Shown piece after piece: positions 6,203-11,428 of a stretch of 11,428 nt of DNA. This stretch comes from a bacterium (lineage in GTDB: Bacteria > Spirochaetota > JAHITG01), in contig JAQTRT010000076.1 in NCBI GenBank assembly GCA_028711675.1, positions 1-11,428 of the forward strand, read 5' to 3'. The notes under the pieces were generated by a model. That model worked only from the letters and a program-made list of their open reading frames with translations. It did no database searches and was not told the origin of the DNA. How positions within the stretch are numbered: the first letter of the stretch is position 1; every line of letters begins with the position of its first letter. The translations under genes and the position numbers were made by a program.

Positions 6203-8064
6203 GGTATCATACTTATGATAAGGGGGGACCGGAAGACCGGATTAAGGTAAATAGCGCCTACACCCAGATCTTTTAAATACTCCAGCCTGCCCATCAGACC
6301 CTGGATATCTCCGCCGAAGAAGCGGTTCCACACGCCATCCCCGCTGTAAAAACCGTACCGCTTATCCTGAAACCTGGTCTCATCCCATTTTTCACAACCG
6401 TATCTTTTAAACCAGTCCCAGTTCCAGGGCAGGGTGCAGTCCGGATCGTTCTTCTCATCACCGTTCCGGAAACGGTCCAGCATGATCTGGTACCAGACCA
6501 CGCCTTTGGCCCATTCAGGGGTCGGGAACTTGACTTGCAGTGCGTTCTTAATAAAGAATTTCTCTCCGGGTTCCGCGGACTGTATCATGTCATCCGCATA
6601 ATAGACCTTTTTCCCTTTCTTTTCAATAAGGAAACAGTACTTGAGCTCTTTCAGGGGGTTTTGACATGAAAAGACCGTGCTGTAATAATCAAAACCGTAT
6701 TTCGTTATCTTATCCGGGAGCAGCAGGCTCTTTTTCTTCCCATCCAGATAGATGAGGGTTACCCGGTCCGCATCATCAGCCAGGGTTCTCATCCGGACCT
6801 CGATCCTCTGTACACCAGCCATGTTAAAATACCGCTGGTCAGCAGGATTATGTTCAAGAGCCTCGGTATTGATGGCCTCCTGACGGACCGCGCCGAATTC
6901 CGAACTTTTATCCCCCACACAGATACCGGAATTATACCCTCCGAAATTATCCTGTTGTTTCAGGGTAGGATCGGACTGGACGTCAAAGACCCACTCTTTG
7001 CCGTTCAGGACAAACTTGTAATGATACAGGCCTTCCTCCAGCGGAAGATAAAGGGAATAATTCCCTCTGTCCGTTGAGTTCAGGGGATGGCTTTCAGCGT
7101 TCCAGTTGTTGAAGCTTCCGGCAACCGAGACGGAACTGATCCCTTTCTCCTGATAACCCGGATAATCCGCCGTCCGAAAAAAGAAATAAGCATACGTCCT
7201 GCTCTCCAGATCGAAATCATTCGATTTTTCATTATAGGTAAAAAGATAATATTTGCCTTTCGCGAGCTTCCGGCTGATATCGTCTTCGACAGAAGTCCGG
7301 TCAAGCAGGACTTTAAATTTATGCGTGCCGGAGCGGCTGGCGGAAAAGATATGTTCGTATAAACCCCGGCCTTTGAAGGCCAGCTGGTTGGTCGTCCGGT
7401 TATCCATGACCAGCCTGTACCGGTTGATCACTTCCAAGCTGATCCTGTAAGGCTCGCTTCTTTGGCCGTCATCCACAGAGAGGAAGAACTCGTACACACC
7501 GGGCCGGATAAGCCGGAAAACAGGCCTGGTCTTGTTATCAAACTGGCAGCTGCAGACCTTATACGGATTGGTTTCAGCCTGATGCCATATATATTTAACA
7601 TTAGTCCTTTTTTCTCGGACCAGGCTGGCCGATGCATTCAGGACGATCTCTTCATTGACAAAATAATTTTGCCGGTACTGGACCACAGGGACCGGGCCCA
7701 GGGGCACAGTCTTCCTGACGGTATATTGTCTTTTATCCGTATCCAGGTGGATGAGATAATACCCCGGTTCACTGATCCACAGCTTGATGTCGCTTCCGTT
7801 CTGTTCCAGCTCCCCTTCTTTTTTCGAAAGGCCGTAATTAATATCCCAGGACTTGTTCATGTTGAATTTAAAACTGTAATGACCGGGATAAAAGACTCTG
7901 GTGATCTCATAGCGGCCGTTCCCTTTATCATCCATCATATATCCGGAAGCGGATGGATTCCAGTTATTGAAAGAACCTGTGAGATGGACCGAAGTAAAAG
8001 GCCGGCCTGCGGCCGTAAAATTCTGCAGAAAGAACAGGAATAAAATAAAAATAATTCTCTTCAT
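5860..8064 (-). CDS. GH13 alpha-amylase family enzyme, 5' fragment with signal peptide and carbohydrate-binding modules (frameshifted)
   Basis: I start at the second possible codon (ATG, 8064) because it puts a signal peptide at the very N-terminus (MKRIIFILFLFFLQNFTAAG); the TTG 27 bases earlier also lacks a ribosome-binding site. A CBM48/AMPK-type glycogen-binding module follows at about 23-105 and recurs at about 308-385; both carry the motif GSFNNWN. An Ig/PKD-like region (about 120-215), a further beta-rich stretch and an alpha-amylase N-domain (about 415-495) lie around and between. The barrel begins at about 518 with VVWYQIMLDRFRNGD and continues through FFGGDIQG to YLNPVFRSP at 614. 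There the homology leaves this frame; the remaining 120 residues, to 5860, are out-of-frame translation. It lies 64 nt after the MalG-type permease, probably in the same operon, and its product is exported. Confidence 0.88.
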   Translation of the reverse strand: MKRIIFILFLFFLQNFTAAGRPFTSVHLTGSFNNWNPSASGYMMDDKGNGRYEITRVFYPGHYSFKFNMNKSWDINYGLSKKEGELEQNGSDIKLWISEPGYYLIHLDTDKRQYTVRKTVPLGPVPVVQYRQNYFVNEEIVLNASASLVREKRTNVKYIWHQAETNPYKVCSCQFDNKTRPVFRLIRPGVYEFFLSVDDGQRSEPYRISLEVINRYRLVMDNRTTNQLAFKGRGLYEHIFSASRSGTHKFKVLLDRTSVEDDISRKLAKGKYYLFTYNEKSNDFDLESRTYAYFFFRTADYPGYQEKGISSVSVAGSFNNWNAESHPLNSTDRGNYSLYLPLEEGLYHYKFVLNGKEWVFDVQSDPTLKQQDNFGGYNSGICVGDKSSEFGAVRQEAINTEALEHNPADQRYFNMAGVQRIEVRMRTLADDADRVTLIYLDGKKKSLLLPDKITKYGFDYYSTVFSCQNPLKELKYCFLIEKKGKKVYYADDMIQSAEPGEKFFIKNALQVKFPTPEWAKGVVWYQIMLDRFRNGDEKNDPDCTLPWNWDWFKRYGCEKWDETRFQDKRYGFYSGDGVWNRFFGGDIQGLMGRLEYLKDLGVGAIYLNPVFRSPLIISMIPWITDILMIISVLKRTAFKTKAGRQRIPRPGNGHAPTGCSWILSGKLMEWGSGSSWTVSSIIPATGFGHSRISVPGNKVRSIRTGMSSRAGNRSSMRDGPGSEACLFTGKTGMD
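6222..6227 (-). other. Frameshift site in the GH13 gene, a run of six C
   Basis: Coding-strand sequence TCCCCCCTT reads RSP then leaves the family frame. Adding one C gives RSPPYHKYDTMDY, matching the usual GH13 SPxxHKYD arrangement, and joins both fragments. One missing base in a homopolymer could be an assembly error, a real mutation, a phase-variable tract or a site of slippage. Confidence 0.85.
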
Positions 8065-8128
8065 AACTGGATCTGTCTGGAAGAAAAACAATAAAGATTC
8101 AACGGTTCCGATGTTCCGGTAAAAAAGT

Positions 8129-9184
8129 TCAGCCTTTAAGACCGCTGAGCACGATACCTTTCACGAAGTACCGCTGGTTAAAAATATACACCATAAGGAC
8201 AGGGATCAGCACGATCACGGTCGCAGCCATGAGCAGGGTCCAGTTCGTCGTGTAAAGTCCCTGGAAAGCCGCCAAACCTACAGGCAGTGTTTTCATTTCC
8301 ATGGAATTGGTCACGATCAATGGCCACATAAAATCATTCCAGGAACCCATAAAGACAAAAGTGGTCAGGGTAGCCAGAGCTGGCTTTGATAACGGCAGGA
8401 TAATCTTAAGATAAATGGTGAATTTGGACGCGCCGTCGATAAAAGCGGATTCCTCCAGGTCTTTGGGAATACCCAGGAAGAACTGCCTGAGCATAAAGGT
8501 CCCGTAAGCAGAGAACATGCCGGGCAGGATCAAAGCCTGGTAAGTATCAATCCACCCCATCAGTTTCAGGAGAATAAAGACCGGGATCATGGTTACGGTA
8601 CCCGGGATCATCATGGTCCCCAAATATCCTAAAAAGATCTGGTCCCTTAATTTAAAGTTCAGCCTGGCAAACGCATAAGCAGCCAGGGAGGATGTGAACA
8701 CCTGCCCGAACGTGATACACAGGCCCACGATGATGCTGTTGAGGAAAAAACGGCCGAACGGCACGGCGTTCCATGCTTCAATATAATTCCGCCAGAGGAA
8801 TTTTATCTTCTTGAACTCTTTCAGTTCATTGGCCGGTACCTTGATGACCTCTTCAATCACCTTTCCGTCCCGGTAGATCATGACATCCGCGTCATTCTTA
8901 AAGACCTTGATCTTGATCACTTTCTCTTCCTTGCCGTTGACCATCACCTTATACAGACCGTATTCCGTATCCTGGTAGGTGACGGTGATGTGGGAGGCCG
9001 GGATCCATTCCGGAGGATAAGTAAAGACAGCGCCGGGCTCTTTAAGCGATGTGGAGAGCATCCAGATAAAAGGAGCGATCATAAGCACACTGCCCAGGAC
9101 CAGAATCAGCAGGATCAGTACCTTCTCTTGTAAAAAACGGTTGAACTTATGTTTCCGGGAAAGGCTTTTATCCAGATAATCCAT
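8129..9184 (-). CDS. Carbohydrate ABC transporter permease, MalG type, with an extra periplasmic insert
   Basis: This is an inner-membrane subunit of a CUT1-family sugar importer. It has a first helix at about 23-45, five further hydrophobic segments, and the EAA loop EESAFIDGASKFTIYLKIIL at 244-263, ending in LP, which docks the ATPase. The C-terminal FVKGIVLSGLKG ending is typical of MalG homologues. At 351 aa it is about 70 residues longer than usual. The excess sits between PPEWIP (57-62) and NYIEAW (133-138): a charged, beta-rich stretch (for example YKVMVNGKEEKVIKIKVF) on the periplasmic side. ATG start with GGAGG eight bases upstream. It follows the MalF-type gene by 25 nt and precedes the GH13 gene, which suggests malto-oligosaccharide or related glycan uptake. 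The substrate is inferred from context only. Confidence 0.92.
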   Translation of the reverse strand: MDYLDKSLSRKHKFNRFLQEKVLILLILVLGSVLMIAPFIWMLSTSLKEPGAVFTYPPEWIPASHITVTYQDTEYGLYKVMVNGKEEKVIKIKVFKNDADVMIYRDGKVIEEVIKVPANELKEFKKIKFLWRNYIEAWNAVPFGRFFLNSIIVGLCITFGQVFTSSLAAYAFARLNFKLRDQIFLGYLGTMMIPGTVTMIPVFILLKLMGWIDTYQALILPGMFSAYGTFMLRQFFLGIPKDLEESAFIDGASKFTIYLKIILPLSKPALATLTTFVFMGSWNDFMWPLIVTNSMEMKTLPVGLAAFQGLYTTNWTLLMAATVIVLIPVLMVYIFNQRYFVKGIVLSGLKG

Positions 9185-9209
9185 ACCTTAATCCTCCGAC
9201 AAAATTTAT

Positions 9210-10133
9210 CTATCCGACCGAATATTCCACTTTCTGTCCCGCGTATTTCCACTGCAGCAGGGTAGCGATAAAAATGATGATGAACAGGAACCAGGCTATG
9301 GACGAAGCATAGCCCATCTTGAACCATTGGAACGCGTTGTTGTATATATAATAAACGATGGTGGTCGTAGAGCCGGCCGGACCTCCGCCTGTCATCACGT
9401 AGATCTCGCCGAAGGTCTGGAAACCGCCGATGATACCCATGATGACGATAAAAAAGTTTGTGGGTCCCAGCATAGGCAGGGTGATGTGCCAGAACCTCTG
9501 CCAGGCACTGGCTCCGTCAATGGAAGCCGCCTCATAAAGCTGCTGGGGGATACCCTGAAGCGCGGCCAGGTACAGGAGCATGTTATAACCAGCCCCCTTC
9601 CAGACCCACATGATCATGATAGCCGGCTTGGCCCAGATCTTGCTGGAGAGCCACTGGGGCGGATTGATGATCCCGATCCAGCGGAGAAAACTGTTCAGCA
9701 GGCCGAAATCAGGGTTATAAATCCACCGCCATAACAAAGCTACGGCGATCATGGAAGAGACCACGGGTAAAAAATACACTGTCCGGAAAATAACAATGCC
9801 TTTTAATTTATTGTTCATCAGCAGGGCCAGGATCAGGGAAACAGCCATGCCTACCGGGATGCCCAGCATAAAGTAAATCGTATTCGAGAAATATTTCCAG
9901 AAAAGTTTATCCTGAAGCAGGGTCCAGAAATTAGCGAAGCCCACGAACTTGGGTGCTGTCAATATATCCCATTCCGCGAAAGCCAGGACTAAAGAGGCCA
10001 GGACCGGCAGCAGGGTGAAGGTAAGAAAACCCAGAATATTCGGACCGAGAAAAGCATAAGCAGTCAGATTGTCTTTAAGGAATTGCATTTTATACAGTTT
10101 GGATCTTGTCTGGACCAATTTTATAACTGCCAT
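9210..10133 (-). CDS. Carbohydrate ABC transporter permease, MalF/UgpA type
   Basis: A 307-aa inner-membrane permease subunit that pairs with the MalG-type protein downstream. There are six hydrophobic segments, starting at about 25-50. The EAA loop YEAASIDGASAWQRFWHITL runs from 200 to 219 and ends in LP. The GFANFW, FRTVYFLP and VMTGGGPAGST segments are widely shared by CUT1 sugar permeases. The length is normal for LacF/UgpA types and lacks the large periplasmic P2 loop of enterobacterial MalF. ATG start with a strong AGGAGGT nine bases upstream. A candidate promoter and a palindrome lie just upstream. The solute-binding-protein gene normally found 5' of this gene is absent, as is an ATPase, so both must be encoded elsewhere. 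The substrate is likely an oligosaccharide, given the linked GH13 enzyme. Confidence 0.93.
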   Translation of the reverse strand: MAVIKLVQTRSKLYKMQFLKDNLTAYAFLGPNILGFLTFTLLPVLASLVLAFAEWDILTAPKFVGFANFWTLLQDKLFWKYFSNTIYFMLGIPVGMAVSLILALLMNNKLKGIVIFRTVYFLPVVSSMIAVALLWRWIYNPDFGLLNSFLRWIGIINPPQWLSSKIWAKPAIMIMWVWKGAGYNMLLYLAALQGIPQQLYEAASIDGASAWQRFWHITLPMLGPTNFFIVIMGIIGGFQTFGEIYVMTGGGPAGSTTTIVYYIYNNAFQWFKMGYASSIAWFLFIIIFIATLLQWKYAGQKVEYSVG

Positions 10134-10167
10134 ATCACAATGACCTCCTGACTGATCTATAGAATCA

Positions 10168-10195
10168 ATAGTATAAAATTAATTTCCATTGGCAA
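10168..10195 (-). promoter_or_regulatory. Candidate promoter for the permease-GH13 operon
   Basis: TTGCCA (10195-10190), a 16-bp spacer and TACTAT (10173-10168) on the minus strand match 5/6 and 4/6 of the consensus. The start site would be near 10161, leaving a leader of about 28 nt with AGGAGGT before the ATG at 10133. A palindrome adjoins the -35 box. Confidence 0.5.
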
Positions 10196-10197
10196 GC

Positions 10198-10214
10198 ACT
10201 TTCTGAAAGAAAGT
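10198..10214. promoter_or_regulatory. Operator-like palindrome upstream of the permease promoter
   Basis: ACTTTCT-GAA-AGAAAGT is a perfect inverted repeat of 7-bp arms around a 3-bp centre. It begins two bases upstream of the -35 box, a position typical of transcription-factor binding. It touches the end of the 74-bp palindrome. No regulator gene is in the window, so the binding protein is unknown, and chance occurrence is possible. Confidence 0.4.
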
Positions 10215-10286
10215 AGCACCGTACCTTCAGGTGTGGTGATTGCCATAAGCGGCATGTAATCGGCGCACCTAAAGGTACGCCGCTAC
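10213..10286. repeat. 74-bp imperfect palindrome, possible REP- or MITE-like element
   Basis: The element begins GTAGC and ends GCTAC. Its two arms match at 23 of the first 29 positions, sharing GTACCTT, AGGTG and GATT blocks in inverted order. Four of the six mismatches can form G-U pairs in RNA from one strand or the other. The centre contains TGCC-ATAAGC-GGCA. The right-hand GCCGCTAC is repeated 13 bases further on at 10292-10299. The whole is much richer in G+C than the neighbouring intergenic DNA. It lies between rubrerythrin and the permease operon and could also act as a transcription terminator, although no U-tract follows it. Confidence 0.6.
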
Positions 10287-10357
10287 GACCTGCCGCTACA
10301 GCTTTAATGCCTTTTTAACCTTTTCTCAGTGCCTTAGTCACAAAATCCGTATCCATT
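10287..10357. other. Remainder of the intergenic region between rubrerythrin and the permeases
   Basis: Apart from the repeated GCCGCTAC at 10292-10299 I see no gene or clear terminator here. On the minus strand an ATG just after the rubrerythrin stop opens a 13-codon frame that I do not consider a gene. With the palindromes and promoter on its left, this completes the 224-bp gap between 10133 and 10358. Confidence 0.5.
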
Positions 10358-10933
10358 TCAGTAATTTTCGGCCAACAGTTCAAAATAAGCCTGGGGATGG
10401 AGACAGGCGGGACACTTTTCCGGCGCTTCCTTCCCTTCATGGATATGTCCGCAGTTGCGGCATTTCCACTTTATCACATTCCCTTTCCTGAAGACCGTTT
10501 TTTTTTCCACATTTTCCAGTAATTTCCGGTATCTTTTCTCATGGGCTTCTTCAACTTTTGAGATGTTCCTGAAGAGCTGGGCGATCTCGGGGAAACCTTC
10601 CTTATCCGCTGTCTCCGCAGCTTCCTTGTACAACTTGGTCCACTCCAGGTTTTCGCCCTCTGCAGCGGCCTTCAGGTTCTTGGCCGTATCCCCGATCACG
10701 CCGGCAGGATAAGAGGCCTGGATCTCCACCTCGCCGCCTTCCAGGTATTTAAAGAACCGCTTGGCATGCTCCTTCTCATTATCCGCTGTTTCCAGAAAAA
10801 TAGCGGAGATCTGTTCATAGCCGTCTTTCTTGGCTGCTGAGGAAAAATAAGAATAACGGTTCCTGGCCTGGGATTCACCGGCAAAGGATGCCAGCAGATT
10901 TTTTTCGGTCTTTGTTCCTTTCACGCTTTTCAT
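10358..10933 (-). CDS. rbr: Rubrerythrin
   Basis: Rubrerythrin reduces hydrogen peroxide to water in the cytoplasm of anaerobes, drawing electrons through its rubredoxin-like centre. The 191-aa protein has the standard length. The diiron domain shows Glu20, Glu53, His56 (ExxH), Glu94, Glu97 and, near the end of the helix bundle, Glu128 and His131. The C-terminal rubredoxin domain has Cys158-Cys161 and Cys174-Cys177. These agree with Desulfovibrio vulgaris rubrerythrin, with a one-residue offset only at the last two diiron ligands. The FELLAENY ending is typical of the family. ATG start with AGGAG seven bases upstream. The desulfoferrodoxin gene ends 15 nt upstream, so both are in one operon: superoxide reduction makes peroxide, which rubrerythrin then removes. 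Confidence 0.97.
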   Translation of the reverse strand: MKSVKGTKTEKNLLASFAGESQARNRYSYFSSAAKKDGYEQISAIFLETADNEKEHAKRFFKYLEGGEVEIQASYPAGVIGDTAKNLKAAAEGENLEWTKLYKEAAETADKEGFPEIAQLFRNISKVEEAHEKRYRKLLENVEKKTVFRKGNVIKWKCRNCGHIHEGKEAPEKCPACLHPQAYFELLAENY

Positions 10934-10948
10934 ATTGATTCTCCTTTT

Positions 10949-11323
10949 TTATGATTTCCACAATCCGTGCAGGTTGCAGTATTCCCTGGCTGTGACCTTC
11001 TCAGCCGTAACGCAGAATTCCGCTTCCGCTGCCTGGCCCGGTTTCAGGAACTTCCGGTATACCGTACCGTCGGCGGCGAGTTCGATCCATTCGATATAAT
11101 GCTTCGCTTCCATAGGATGAGCCACGCTCCCGACCTTGACCTTGAAACCATTGCCTGTCTTTTCGATCACAGGGACATGCTTCTCTTTGGCGCCGTCTGA
11201 TGTATTCTCGATCTGCAGTTTCATGGGCTGGCCGCAGCAGACAAGATGCCCTGCCCCTTCATGCATCACTTCCACGATATTACCGCATATCTCGCATTTG
11301 TAGACCTGCAATTTCGCTGTCAT
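10949..11323 (-). CDS. dfx: Desulfoferrodoxin (two-iron superoxide reductase)
   Basis: This enzyme reduces superoxide to hydrogen peroxide without releasing oxygen, in the cytoplasm. The 124-aa protein carries both iron sites of the class I (two-centre) form. Centre I, a desulforedoxin-like site, has Cys10, Cys13, Cys29 and Cys30. Centre II has His49, His69, His75, Cys116 and His119, with the catalytic Glu47-Lys48 pair in the EKHVP motif. All of these positions coincide with those known for Desulfovibrio desulfoferrodoxin. ATG start with GGAGGT six bases upstream. It follows a partial ferritin-like gene by 17 nt and precedes rubrerythrin, forming an oxygen-defence operon. Its presence is strong evidence for an anaerobic or microaerophilic lifestyle. 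Confidence 0.97.
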   Translation of the reverse strand: MTAKLQVYKCEICGNIVEVMHEGAGHLVCCGQPMKLQIENTSDGAKEKHVPVIEKTGNGFKVKVGSVAHPMEAKHYIEWIELAADGTVYRKFLKPGQAAEAEFCVTAEKVTAREYCNLHGLWKS

Positions 11324-11340
11324 GCTTTACCTCCGTTGAT

Positions 11341-11428
11341 TTAAATTTTCTTTTTAACCTCTATCAGTTTCACAAAATGTTTTCTTTCTTCATGGATGAC
11401 CTCATCGATCACCGGATGCTCTTTCACC
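11341..11428 (-). CDS. C-terminus of a probable ferritin-like (rubrerythrin-superfamily) protein, partial
   Basis: The last 28 codons of a gene entering from the right edge read VKEHPVIDEVIHEERKHFVKL followed by a short Lys-rich tail and TAA; no start is in the window. The helix contains Glu-Glu-Arg-Lys-His, that is an ExxH motif preceded by acidic residues, as in the final iron-binding helix of ferritin-like diiron proteins. The pattern PVIDEVIHEERKH resembles short rubrerythrin-related proteins lacking a rubredoxin domain. It ends 17 nt before the desulfoferrodoxin start on the same strand, which fits an oxidative-stress or iron-handling role. With so little sequence the family call is tentative, but the reading frame itself is convincing. 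Confidence 0.55.
   Translation of the reverse strand, partial: VKEHPVIDEVIHEERKHFVKLIEVKKKI

Noticed and set aside
5180..6250. A 356-codon open frame on the plus strand across the GH13 gene
   Set aside because: It is antisense to a clearly conserved GH13 catalytic region, has no ribosome-binding site or recognisable motif, and its translation is a low-complexity mirror of the coding strand.
7462..8043. A 193-codon plus-strand frame opposite the GH13 N-terminal region
   Set aside because: The opposite strand encodes the binding modules; this frame has no upstream start signal and no family resemblance.
10315..10356. A 13-codon minus-strand frame (MDTDFVTKALRKG) right after the rubrerythrin stop
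   Set aside because: No ribosome-binding site of its own and far too short to support; rubrerythrin already ends with the usual family C-terminus.

Overview
The window looks like a chromosomal segment from a Gram-negative-type, strictly or mostly anaerobic bacterium of moderate G+C (my visual impression is close to 50%). A sedoheptulose-7-phosphate isomerase of the LPS heptose pathway, a BamD-like TPR lipoprotein and several Sec-exported proteins point to a two-membrane envelope. Rubrerythrin plus desulfoferrodoxin point to an anaerobe that reduces superoxide and peroxide rather than dismutating them. I cannot name the phylum. The mix would fit one of the little-cultured phyla known mainly from metagenomes, but that is inference.

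Layout. (1) 1-1208, minus strand: a BamD-like TPR lipoprotein with its own promoter, then rpsT (TTG start) and an HU/IHF-family protein as a tight pair. rpsT has a strong promoter followed at once by a terminator-like hairpin in the leader. A possible membrane-protein start runs off the left edge. (2) 1303-2294, minus strand: gmhA preceded by an unrecognised 131-aa protein. (3) 2412-4888, plus strand: a YidD-domain protein carrying a signal peptide, overlapping a TPR / PGAGQ-motif membrane protein; then a second transcription unit with a secreted protein of unknown function and a HAMP-domain membrane protein lacking any output domain. (4) 4892-10133, minus strand: a carbohydrate module of two MalF/MalG-type ABC permeases followed by a secreted multidomain GH13 (neopullulanase / cyclomaltodextrinase-like) enzyme. 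The GH13 frame is broken by one apparently missing base in a run of six C. No solute-binding protein or ATPase gene is present in the window. (5) 10134-10357: an intergenic region with a sigma70-like promoter, an operator-like palindrome and a 74-bp imperfect palindrome. (6) 10358-11428, minus strand: an oxidative-stress operon of a partial ferritin-like gene, desulfoferrodoxin and rubrerythrin.

How it fits together. The permeases would import malto-oligosaccharides or similar glycans released outside the cytoplasm by the exported GH13 enzyme. The oxidative-stress genes protect an anaerobic metabolism. The plus-strand genes look like an envelope-related cluster of uncertain role. Most promoters I can see share a TTGACA-like -35 box and an unusually constant 16-bp spacer. 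I see no tRNA, rRNA, CRISPR array, transposase or phage gene. The most unusual points are the GH13 frameshift, the exported YidD variant, the rpsT leader, the 74-bp palindrome and the extra periplasmic insert in the MalG-type permease.
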